Assembly: GCA_029379385.1 (NCBI GenBank)
Contig: CM055618.1
Coordinates: forward strand, 5,218,134-5,282,133
Direction: 5' to 3'
Source: Quillaja saponaria
Taxonomy: Eukaryota; Streptophyta; Magnoliopsida; Fabales; Quillajaceae
DNA length: 64,000 nt
Shown in pieces: positions 11,487 through 21,105 of the stretch. The position numbers and the translations under genes were made by a program. Each line of letters opens with the position of its first letter. Position 1 is the first letter of the stretch. The notes beneath the pieces were generated by a model, which did not search any database, was not told where the DNA came from, and was given only the letters and a program-made list of their open reading frames with translations.

Positions 11487-12655
11487 ATGGCAGTAATAAG
11501 CTTACGCTGCAGCAGTGGCATTAAAGTGAAATTTACATACAAAGAGAGAGGAGAGCGCTGCAGCAGTTGAGAGGTTAGGGCCATGGTGCTGAAAAATTGA
11601 AAACTCCATATCAATCGGAGAAGATAGCACCTAATGTCAGAAGAAGGAAGCTATAGTGCCATAGATGAACATGACTTCATTGGCAACATGAGGAATTAGC
11701 GTCACAACGCCAAGGGTGTTTGCACCATGGCACTTGTACATGGACCATTAAAATTCTAGTTGTTTTGCAACTAAGAGGAAAAGGCTTATAAAAAGAGGTG
11801 AAAGGTGAGAATACTTAACACATCAGAGCAAGTGAGTTTAGATATATTAAGTAGCATGTGAATGCCTAAAGCTGTGATATCTTTTTGTTTTCATCTCTCT
11901 TCTTATTTTCTAGTTTACTTGCAATGACCTTTTTAATTATGTTTTTATTTACTTTAGTTACTGTGGAGTTTTTCTCTTACTTTGGTTACAATAAAACACA
12001 CATTTAGCCTATATGATTCTTGCTTTTTATTTATTTATGTTTTAGTTGCAATTATTTATGTTCATTTTAATTTTAATGCTTCTAATTGTTTGATCATCAT
12101 TTAGACTAACTAGGAATCCTAAATTAATTTAGAAAAGTGGATTCGGGTTAGCCTTAGATAAACTAACTTATGATTAAATTATTCATCTAATTGGATAATT
12201 TAATTTGCTTAAGAGATAGGAATATACTCTTTTGTCTTAGGTAACCAAATTAGAGTTGGTACTTCATGAATTTGTTTTAGTCTAATTTGCATAGGAATAT
12301 AGTGAATTAACTATAGGAAATTATTATTATTATTATAAGATATAGGAATATGCTTGTAATTGGTCAAGAACTCTAGGTTAATAATTGAAGCTATTAAAAG
12401 AGTTAGGAAAAGGTAAAGAAAATATAGGTGAAGTGTTAGGGAAATTGTAAACCTAGATTTGGTTTAATAAATTGTTAGTTTTAAAAACCATTAATTGAAA
12501 CCCAATTTCGATTGTTTGGATGAAACTGAGTTACAACAATTTTAGTATTTATTATTATTGTGATATAATTCCTCATTTGAATGAAATCTATTTCTCATTT
12601 TATTATATGTGGACAATACGTGTGCTTACATTAGTTTATTCGTAACAAGTCTAAA
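11487..12655 (+). mobile_element. Athila-type LTR, plus strand, 5'-truncated
   Basis: This matches the LTR at 14097-15583 in its last 1.1 kb. Shared elements are a GC-richer start with GCTGCAGCAGT words, 'GGCTTATAAAAAGAGGTGAA' (a likely TATA box near 11785), a splice-like TTTTTAATTATG segment, AACTAGGAATCC, and the end near GTGCTTACATTAG. The usual first ~300 bases (TGATAAC...) are missing because the neighbouring LTR ends at 11486. No primer-binding site follows, so it is a solo LTR or the 3' LTR of a lost element. Confidence 0.7.
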
Positions 12656-12785
12656 ATATTATATTGTCTATGATTTGAAAACAAAATGAATTCCAAGCTA
12701 CGTTAATTTATTTCAAAATGATAACAAAACAAAAGAAAGAATGAATATCAAATGAGAATTATGTTTGATCTATTTTGTTAGATTG
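12656..12785. other. Short unannotated stretch
   Basis: AT-rich DNA between the Athila-type LTR end and the 33-bp tandem array. No feature recognised. Confidence 0.3.
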
Positions 12786-13013
12786 CAAAATATGTTAATG
12801 TTAACTCATTGAGGCATAGCAAGATGAATAAAATAAATACCCTTACACTTGCAAAGGTGGATATAGTGAATACCCTTAGATTTACTAAGATAGATAAAGT
12901 GAAAACCCTGAGGTTTACCAATATGAATAAAGCAAATTCCCTGAGATTTATCACAATTGAAAAAGCTAATACCTTGAGTTTTGCCAAAATGGATAAAGCT
13001 CTAAGGTATGCCA
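12786..13013 (+). repeat. 33-bp tandem repeat, open as an 11-residue repeat
   Basis: Five full units of exactly 33 bases (starting at 12821, 12854, 12887, 12920 and 12953), one partial unit (12986-13012) and a more decayed unit at the left edge. Because 33 is a multiple of three, the array stays open. The plus frame from 12809 to 13036 encodes 75 residues whose core repeats as K-[MIV]-[DN]-K-[VA]-N-T-L-R-F-[TA]. The charged/hydrophobic alternation is regular, and most differences between units are conservative. No start context, intron or homolog can be shown, and the reverse strand is open too. It could be a minisatellite with accidental coding potential or a remnant of a repeat-protein gene. 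Confidence 0.85.
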
Positions 13014-14096
13014 AAGAGGGAGGTGTTGAGTACTAAATTTTTTGTATAATGAGTTTTAATTAGAATTGATGTATTGGATACCCTAGTTAATGGATATTTG
13101 GCGCTCACTCATTACAACCTCCGGGCACAATGGTTTGAATTGGAATTAACGGATTGAATGCCTAGTCAACAAGGCTGATACTAACCTCTGGGTAGCATGC
13201 CCACTGGTCTATTTATTACATTTTTTCTTAGGGTCCTCAATGTTTAACATTTTATAATTGTTTGTTTATAAATCATATTTTAAGAAATGCTTGCTTTTAT
13301 AGTTTTATAAGAGAGTCATTGTAGGTAAGCATTTACTACCTATGTGGCTGTTACCTGAGTGACTGTTGATTGGGTGATTATTACATAAGTGATTGTTACT
13401 TGATGACTAATGCCTGAGTCACTAAATTAATGAAATTATTAGTGTTGCAACCATCAATGAGCATTATAAGTGATTGTTTTTTTAAAGATCCTATCACCTA
13501 CATTATTTCATACTTCTTTGTTGTATCTTCTAGCTAGTGATCACTACCAGTTTAATACTAATAGCAATATTGAAAATTCCCCTTCTTCCTTTTCCTATGA
13601 ATACTTGTTAGATGTAATACCTCTTTCTCATCCTTAATTTCTTCCCTTTTATAGGTAGTATTCATACAAACCTAAGCAATTCTACAATTACGTCCATGTA
13701 TGAATTTGTCATCATAGTAGAAATAAAAGTCTCTTCTCCTTTTGAACTCCATCATAGCTTTGGTTATGGAAAAAAAGTTCCTTCTGATTGGGTTTTAGTT
13801 TCTTTTCTAGTTGGCTGGGATTGTGAAATTAGTTGTCGACTTATTGGTGTTTCTAGGAAACTAAAATTGGTATTCTTGAATGACTAATTTTAGTTACTGG
13901 ACGATGCAGATACAAAAGGTAAAAAGTTTCAGTGGTGGTGAGGGTACCAAATTGGGTTTAGGTGAGCTTTTCTAGTTGCTGGTATATGAATTCTTGTAGG
14001 TTTTATGGATATTGTCTTGGTATCTCTTGTACAGGGTTGGTTTGGGATGTTTTCTTGGTTTCTAGTTGGTTCATGGCATGAGCTAGTGATAACTAT
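13014..14096. other. Unannotated stretch between the 33-bp array and the next LTR
   Basis: Mixed sequence without a convincing gene. It has short GC-richer words (CCTCCGGGCAC near 13120; GGGTAGCATGCCCACTGG near 13190) that look like the interior of an LTR but match none of the LTRs seen here. A short open frame at 13696-13887 (63 residues) has no recognisable motif. Confidence 0.35.
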
Positions 14097-15583
14097 GTAA
14101 AATAGAGTTATTTCGAAACACCTTTAAGTCCTAAATTCAGCTAAATCCTTGAGTTTAGAATTAGATTTCACATATAATTCAAGTTTAGACTTTAGTCTAG
14201 TTTGTTTAGGAGTTAGTAGTGTTTGTTAGGAGTTAGTAGTGTTTTAGTTTAATTGTGAGTAGTTTTTGTTAAAATACTTATTTATTTTGTTTTTAGATGT
14301 CTTAAGCATGTCTTAGTCCAAAACGAAGAAGGAGATCTTGAAGGTTGCACCATGACACATGAGAGCATAAATTAAACTACAAGTCAAAGGGCATTATGCC
14401 GCGATGTGACATTACTTGAGGCTGCAGCGCCCAACTTTAGAGAATTAAAGAAATCAGGTAAAGAGCTCAATGCCGCAGTGCCACATTCCCAATTCATAAA
14501 ATTTCAAGTGCCAAGTCAGAGAGGACATCATTGTAGAACTATGAAGGTGGAGGCCGCAGTGCCACTATTGTAGGACGACTTTATTAGCAAACAAAGATGT
14601 TGGCACCGTAGCACCATGAATGATGAAGTCACAATGCAATGAAGCATGGTTCTCTAAGGACAAGTAAGAGGTTGTGGCGCCGCAGCACTAAGAAAGTAAG
14701 AGCCGTGGCGCTTATGCATGTTTACAAAGGACTCTATTTTTATTAAACTAGAACAAAAAGGCCTATAAAAAGAGGTGAAGGATGGGGGTTTAAATACATC
14801 AGAGCAAGTAAGTGAATGAGGGATAGCAAGAAGCTTATGAAGACCTAGGAGCCGTGACAACTCTAGTCTTTTACCATTCTTCTTCTTATTTTCTTGATTG
14901 CTTGTAATGACTTTTTCTATTATGTTTTTGTTTTTCATAGCTAGTATGAAGTAATTCTATTATAAGGGTACAATTGAACTCACATGTAGCCCATATGGCC
15001 CTTGCTTCAATTTAATGCATGCTTAGTTCCCAATTGGTTATGTTTGTCTTGATTTTAATGCTTCTAATTGCTTGATCATTAGTTAGGGTTAGCCTTAGAC
15101 AACATAGCCTGCGATTAGAATATTCATCTAATTGGATAATCTGATTTGTTAAAGAGATCACATATACTCTTTGGCCATCAGTAACCAAATGAGAATAACT
15201 CTTAACGAATTTGTCTGTGTAATTCACATAAGAATATAGTGAATGAAGCTTAGAGATATTTCATATTATAAGACATAGGAATATGCTTGTACTTGTTTAA
15301 GAATTCTAGGTTAATAATTGAGCTATTGCATGAATTGTTTGAAAGTAAGGAAAACATGGGCGAAGTGTGAGGGATATTGCAAACCTAGGTCCTAGTTAAT
15401 TAAGTTTACATCAATTTCTTTGCTTGGTAAAAAAGCTATCAACAAAAATCATTAGTTTAATTAAAGCTAAATTGCATAAGTGTTAGTATATCACTAGAGT
15501 AGTTTAATTCCTTATGGGAACAATCTCTACTTAATCATTTACAAAAGAATAATGTGCTTGCGTTATGAAATTCATGTTAAGTT
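14097..15583 (+). mobile_element. Athila/Tat-type 5' LTR
   Basis: It starts TGATAACTATG and is followed at 15586 by a primer-binding site of the Athila/Tat type, which fixes it as a 5' LTR of about 1.49 kb. Interior landmarks shared with the copies at 11487, 26006 and (reversed) 7746 are the GCCGCAGTGCCA-like words at 14390-14700, 'GGCCTATAAAAAGAGGTGAA' at about 14760 (likely TATA box) and the AGGTTAATAATTG...AACCTAGG block near 15310-15390. The open frames at 14654-14938 and 15012-15227 on the minus strand are chance. Confidence 0.8.
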
Positions 15584-15585
15584 TT

Positions 15586-15601
15586 TGGTGCCGTTACCGG
15601 T
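15586..15601 (+). other. Primer-binding site, Athila/Tat type
   Basis: TGGTGCCGTTACCGG lies just after the LTR end. It closely matches the TGGCGCCGTTGCCGGGGA signature of Athila and Tat elements, attributed to tRNA-Asp priming, with two C/G-to-T/A changes. It gives the element's lineage and polarity. Confidence 0.75.
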
Positions 15602-15716
15602 GAATTATTTCTACTTTATTGTTAATATTAATATAAGCATTCCTAATTCGAATTCAAACTTTTATTTTCTGGGTAGACAATTTTTCTACATTGCATGCGA
15701 TAAACCTGAAATTTGG

Positions 15717-16462
15717 AATTAGTACATCTTGATCGTGAGATCAAAAAAACCTTTTGTTGGCTTAGAATAGCCCAAGTTTCAATAGCCTTAAAAAAAAGGG
15801 TTGACTAAGAACCTAAACCTAAGTCCTTGAGGCACTATGCCATCCCTTTGGTGCAAGGACTCCACTAAAGCATCCAAAGGCCAACTATTGTTACCAAAAT
15901 GCCCTCATCACGGCATTTCTATATGGCTACAAGTTCACACTTTTTACAATGGTTTGTTAAGCCAAACTAGAACAACAAGTAATGTTGCAGCTGGAGGTGC
16001 TTTGATAAGAAAATCCATCAACCTTTTAGAGAAGATGGCTTTAAACGACTACTAATGGCCATCCGAAAGGTTAATAACCTTAAAAGTTGTTGGAGTGCAT
16101 GAACTAGGTGCCATTATTGCTTTAATGGCACAAGTGGCTGGATTAGTAAAGAAGTTTGACAACCTCAAGGTTCAACAAATTTCTAAGGCTACAACTATGG
16201 CTTGCGAAGCATTTGGCGTAGATCACTCAATTGGCAATGTCCAAATTCTAAAGCAATGTAATATATGGCCAATTTCAACTAACAAAACAATCCTTATTCC
16301 AACACCTATAATCCGAGGTTAAGGAATCATCCAAACTTTGGTTAGAATAACCAAGGCACATCCAATACTGTAAAACCTAATTGAAAGACATTTTTCGCAA
16401 TACATGTATAGGACTGACTCAAAAATTCAAAGCTAAGCAGCATCATTGAAGTCTTTAGAGAC
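15717..16462 (+). pseudogene. Athila/Tat-like gag, internally deleted
   Basis: The first segment (about 15740-15885) decodes to the family's N-terminal 'LR-YA-P' and 'SI-RP' region. At about 15890 it jumps to KCPHHGISIWLQVHTFYNGL, the conserved C-terminal part of the capsid domain, so a hundred or more codons are missing and the frame changes. It continues with AAGGALIRKS, a leucine/methionine helix and a stop, then the GVHELGAIIALMAQVAGL segment (from 16095), and later YMYRTDSKIQS and ASLKSLETQ near 16401-16465. Gag forms the particle core and binds RNA. At about 16460 the sequence switches to a chromovirus gag in the same frame. Stops at 16020s, 16320 and 16434 show it is dead. Confidence 0.75.
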
Positions 16463-17502
16463 ACAACAACATCAGGTTTAGCCTTCACCTCTAGCAGCTT
16501 CTCCTGTTCAGCCAGAGGTAGTCCTTCTCATTCCTGTTCATCAAGAGTGTGGTGTATTTGCCTAGGTTTTCAACTATAGACCTGTCACAGGATCTCTACA
16601 CCTTTTTGGAGGAGTTTGACAAGCTTTGTGTAGCGTTGGCATGTGATCCTATTTATGTGGTAAAGTTGGTGAGTTATTAGCTACACTATATAACATACGA
16701 GTGGTACTGGATGTTTGTATAGCGGTGGACGAAGAATACTCCACTTGCTTAGCTGGAGCTTAGTCAGGCTTTTACAAATTGCTTTTTACTTATGAGTATG
16801 AGAGGTAAGCATGCTTGAGATTTTGAGAAATTGACTCAGACAGAGGTGATAACCGTAGTTGAGTAAGAGACCCGATTAACTAGGCTATCCTATTTTGCTC
16901 CAAATTTGGTAGTTACAGAGCATATGGGAGTAAAGAGGTTCATAAATAGGTTAAAGGACTACTTGTTTAGATCAGTGTCTATTTTAGACAATACGATATA
17001 TACTCAGGCTGTTGATCCCGCATATCGTTTAGAGACCAAAGTTATGAAGAGGTAGGTTGAGCGGGAGAGTCGGAAGAAGGCAAGACTTGATAGCCCTTCC
17101 ACTTCCAGAGTAGGTAATTCCAGGAGGCTTAGGGGTGAATCTACCTCCGAGCAAGGTTTATTTCGGGTACTGCTCAATTAGGTAAAGATTAGATTAGACG
17201 AGGTTCTGATAGTTAGTCACAGTTGGCTTCTTCTGGTGGGCTTAGATCATTTGAGATTTTAGTATGTTCTACTTATGGTCTTACGCATACGGGGTAGTGC
17301 AAATGAGAGTCTGGTGCTTGTTTTAAATGTGAAGCTTTGGACCATCGTATCAGGGACTGTCTTTTAATGACAGGACAATCTACTCTAGCTGAAACATCTT
17401 TTTTAGATTAGAGTACACTTCCACTACCTGCCACACCTACTAGATCTCAAGGTAATCGAGGTGTTCATCATCAGCAGGTAAAGGTCAAGCCTGGTCTATG
17501 CT
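16463..17502 (+). pseudogene. Tekay-like chromovirus gag, 5'-truncated
   Basis: The gag core lies between about 16585 and 17060, with SQDLYTFLEEFDKLC, ALACDP and, after several stops, RFINRLKDYLFRSV. A CCHC zinc knuckle follows near 17315-17355 (CFKCEALDHRIRDC: C-X2-C-X4-H-X4-C), which binds RNA in the particle. The homologous gag of the better preserved copy starts near 34797, so the first ~85 codons plus the 5' LTR are missing here. Frameshifts occur between 16481 and 16585. It runs straight into the protease region. Confidence 0.75.
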
Positions 17503-17960
17503 TTGACAACTCAGGATGCACAAGCTTCTAATTCGATGGTATCAGGTAGATTGTTTATTTGTTCAGTGAATGCAAAAGTTTTGTTTGGTCCTGGAGCTAC
17601 TCATTCGTTTATATCTCCATATTTTGCTTCTTGTCTGAAGAAATTATCTAAGCCTCTAGGGGTTCCCTTAGCAGTTTCAACTTCTTTGGGAAAAATTATT
17701 TTGGCATACCAATATATTCCTTCTTATAGGGTAGTAGTGGATGTAGATGTGTGCATAGCGGGTTTAATCATACTAGATTTGTTAGAGTATGACATGATAC
17801 TAGGCATGGATTAGTTGGCTAACCATCATGCTACGGTTGATTGTCATGATAAAAATGTTAAGTTCAGTATTCCAGAGAGGTCGACTTTTGCTTTTCAAAG
17901 GGATCGGAGTGAAGTTTCTTGTAATTTGATTGTAGCCATTTAGGTAAGATGACTTATTAG
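17503..17960 (+). pseudogene. Chromovirus aspartic protease with a lost catalytic residue
   Basis: An open stretch of 103 residues covers the retroviral-type protease: KVLFGPGATHSFISPYFA at the active site, then a hydrophobic strand region and LLEYDMILGMD near the end. Active members have D-[ST]-G-A at the active site. Here the aspartate is glycine (G-P-G-A), and the relative at 36210-36240 keeps D-F-G-A. A stop follows the final GMD, where the family normally continues into MDWL. The enzyme would be inactive even without the other breaks. Confidence 0.75.
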
Positions 17961-18079
17961 GAAAAAGCATCGGGCTTAGTTAGCTTATGTTCAGGATACT
18001 CAGCTAGAGTGTCCTCTACTAGAGCAAATTCGTGTGGTGAAAGATTTTTCTAATGTTTTTCCTAAAGAGATTCCAGGAC

Positions 18080-18904
18080 TTCCTTATGATTGAGTTTGGT
18101 ATTCAATTGCTACCTGGTACTCAACCAATTTCAATTCCTCTTTTTCGAATGGCTCTTAGATAACTGAGGGAGTTTAAGGTGCAGTTGCAAGATTTACTAG
18201 ATAAGGGATTCATTCACCCTAGTTCATCTCCTTGGGGTGCTCCTGCTTTATTTGTCAAAAAGAATAATGGCTCGTTTAAATTGTGCATTAATTACTGGCA
18301 ATTGAATAAAGTCACAGTTAAAAACAAGTATCCTCTCTCTAGGATTAATGATTTATTCAATCAGCTGCAAGAAGCTCAGTGTTTTTCCAAGATTAACCTT
18401 CATGTGGGGTATCACCAACTTCGAATTAAGAGGGAACATATTCCGAAGACTGCTTTTCATACGCGATATTGATACTATGAGTTTTTGGTTATGTCTTTTG
18501 GGCTCACTAATGCTCTTACAACATTCATAGATTTGATAAACATGGTGTTTAAACATTTCTTAGACCAGTTTATCTTTGTTTTCATTGATGATGTCCTGGT
18601 GTATTCTCAAAGTTAGGAAGAACATAAGCAACATCTTCACATAATATTGCAGACACTTAGGGAGAATAAGCTTTATGCTAAGTTTTCTAAGTGTGAATTT
18701 TGGCTGAATCAAGTAACTTTTCTTAGGCATGTGATTTCTAAGGAGGGTATTCAAGTGGATCCTAAGAAGGTGAAAGTGGTTCAGAATTGGTTTCGTCCCA
18801 CAAATATATCTAAAATTCATAACTTCCTGAGTTTAAATGGTTATTATAGGAGGTTTGTGGAGAACTTCTCTTTCATTTATGCTCCTTTAACTCGGTTGAC
18901 CTAG
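18080..18904 (+). pseudogene. Chromovirus reverse transcriptase
   Basis: It contains the order expected of a Ty3/gypsy reverse transcriptase: [13 protein letters not shown] (18220s), [35 protein letters not shown], a frameshift near 18470, then [10 protein letters not shown] at about 18570-18610, which carries the catalytic Asp pair (FIDD), then KCEFWL and GYYRRFVENFS in a third frame. The enzyme would copy element RNA into DNA. At least two frameshifts and several stops separate the blocks. The open minus-strand frames at 18353-18820 are shadows. Confidence 0.85.
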
Positions 18905-19400
18905 AAGGGAGTTAAGTTTATGTGGTCTGAGGTTTGTGAGGAAAGCTTCTAAAAATTGAATTCTTGTTTGACTTTGGCTCTTATTCTCGCACTTCCTTCT
19001 AGTACAGGTATGTATATAGTGTATTGCTTCTTGTAGTGGACTGGTTTATGTGTTGATGTAAGAGGGTAAAGTGGTTGCTTATGCTTTGAGGTAGTTGAAG
19101 AGGCATGAAATAAACTATCCCACCCACGATCTTGAAATTGAGGTAGTGATTTTTGCATTGAAGATTTGGAGGCATTATCTTTATGGTGAGACTTTTAAGA
19201 TTTTTACAGTTCACAAAAGCCTTAAATATAACTTTTATCAGAATGAGCTAAATTTGAGACAACGAAGGTGGATGGAGTTACTAGAGGATTATGATTATTC
19301 GATATCTTATCATTCTAGTAAAGCGAATATGATGGCGGGTGCTCTGAGCAAGAAGTCGATAGGTAATTTGTCTTATTTAGCAGTTATCCAAAGTTGAATT
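18905..19400 (+). pseudogene. Chromovirus RNase H
   Basis: Continues from the reverse transcriptase. The 19095-19397 stretch is open and carries the family segment [20 protein letters not shown] (normally Y-x-T-x-[DE]-x-E-[LM] plus '[11 protein letters not shown]'). It is followed by the '[16 protein letters not shown]' and '[16 protein letters not shown]' segments. In intact elements the last is K-N-V-V-A-D-A-L-S-R, so the usual Asp is Gly here. The role would be removal of the RNA strand during reverse transcription. Confidence 0.8.
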
Positions 19401-20340
19401 GCAAAGGAACTACAGCAATGTATGGTGGATGGAGTTAGCTTTGAAGTTTCCCCTCAAGGGATAATATTAGGTCACATTTAGGTGAAATCCTCATTATTGA
19501 AAGCGGTAAAAGCAGCTCAAGCAGTAGATTTTGAGGTGTGTACTTGAAAGATGAGGTGTAGTTAGCATATTTTAAATGAATTTAGGGTGGATAATTAGGG
19601 TGTATTGAGGTATCGTGATCGGATAGTGGTACCATCAGATCTTGAGTTAAGAAGAAAGATATTGGAGGCAGCTCATTATTCATCTTATGTTATGCATCCA
19701 GGGTCCTCCAAAATGTACTAAGTCAGGAAGAAATTTTATTGATGGGATGGTATAAAGAGAGATGTGGCTGATTTTGTTTCTAGATGTTTAATGTGCCAGC
19801 AAGTGAAAGCTGAACATCAGAGACATGCAAGAACTTTACAAAGGTTAGATATTCTAGAGTGGAAATGGGAAAAAGTCACGATGGATTTTGTCTCTGGACT
19901 CCCTAAGACCTTTAAGAGTTTTGATTCGATTTAGGTGATTGTGGATCATTTGACGAAGGTCGTACGTTTCTCTAGTGATCAGTATGAGATGTTATACCTG
20001 GCTGAGATTGTGTTCTTATATGGGGTATCGGTTTCTATTATCTTTGACCAGGGCTCATAATAAATTGTTGCATTTTGGAAACCTTTTCAGGAGAGGACTA
20101 TTCAAACATTGAAAGACATTTTGCAAGCCTGTATTATGGACTTTTAGGGTAAATGGTATAAGTATCTTCCACTTATAATGTTTGCTTATAACAATAGCTA
20201 TCAAAATAGCATTCAAATGGCTCCATTCGAAGCATTGTATGGGAAGAAGTGTCCGTCTCCAGTTGGGTGGTTTGAAATAGGTGAACATCAATTTTTAAGC
20301 CTAGAGTTAATCCAGGATGCTATAAGTAAAGTTCAGGTAG
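19401..20340 (+). pseudogene. Chromovirus integrase, deleted and frameshifted
   Basis: The zinc-binding region appears around 19670-19800 (a histidine pair, then CLMCQQ). The catalytic core starts with WEKVTMDFVSGLPKTF near 19870-19910, which keeps the first catalytic Asp, and then VSIIFDQGS near 20030-20055, the second Asp region. The segment between them is about ten residues shorter than in the copy at 38400-38630. The third region follows near 20200 (MFAYNNSYQ-like, APFEALYGKKC). Stops at 19930s and 20056 interrupt it. Confidence 0.8.
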
Positions 20341-20815
20341 AAGTCGTACACTGACAATCATCGAAGAGAGCTGGAATTTGAAGTTGGTGATCATGTGTTC
20401 TTAAAAGTCTCACCGTTTAAGGGTAATATGAGATTCGGTAAAAAAGGCAAGCTGAGTCTGAGATTCATTGGACCCTTTCAGATCCTTGATAAGGTTGGAG
20501 CAGTAGCATAAAGTTTAGCATTACCCGCGGACTTGAGTAAAGTACATCCGGCTTTTCATGTATCAATGCTTAGGAAGTATATACCAGACAAATCTCATGT
20601 ACTATAGATTTAGGAGGTATAAGCTAATAAGAATCTTTCATACGAGGAACAACCGGTGGCAATCATTGATAGACAAACTCATAAACTTTTATCGAAGGTT
20701 ATTCCTTCAGTAAAAATGGTGTGGCAACATCATAGGATCAAGAAGCTACATGAGAATCCAAGGATACTATGAAACAATGATATTCGTACCTTTTTGAATA
20801 ATCTAAATACTTAGT
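20341..20815 (+). pseudogene. Chromovirus pol C-terminus with chromodomain-like tail
   Basis: After a short deletion near 20340 the sequence reads LEFEVGDHVFLKVSPFKG and 'GKLSLRFIGPFQILDKVGA', then a segment like 'VHPAFHVSMLRKYIPD', then EEQPVAIIDRQTHKL and a decayed 'VWQHH...ATWE' tail. The tail is the region that resembles a chromodomain and in chromoviruses directs integration to heterochromatin. The frame ends just before the polypurine tract at 20861. Confidence 0.75.
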
Positions 20816-20859
20816 ATAACTTTATACTCTTGCACCTAAAATTCGGGATGAATTTTTTT

Positions 20860-20870
20860 AAGGGGGAGAA
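20860..20870 (+). other. Polypurine tract
   Basis: AAGGGGGAGAA immediately precedes the TG of the 3' LTR at 20871. This is the plus-strand primer of the Tekay-like element. Confidence 0.8.
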
Positions 20871-21060
20871 TGTGATATCCTGCCAAGTGATGTTCGTGCT
20901 GGAATGTTAACATGATCACATCATGTGATTTAATTAAATAAATAAATATTTATATTAAGAACAATATAAGTAAACACATTATCACCGGATACCTTAGGTT
21001 ATGTTTTAAAATCTTGTATATGACTTTTGGTTGTAAAATAATTGGAAATTGTTAATAGTT

Positions 21061-21105
<45 letters not shown>

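Noticed and set aside
12778..13014. Minus-strand frame with an 11-residue hydrophobic repeat
   Set aside because: It is the shadow of the 33-bp tandem array; any 33-base repeat without stops gives a repeat on both strands.
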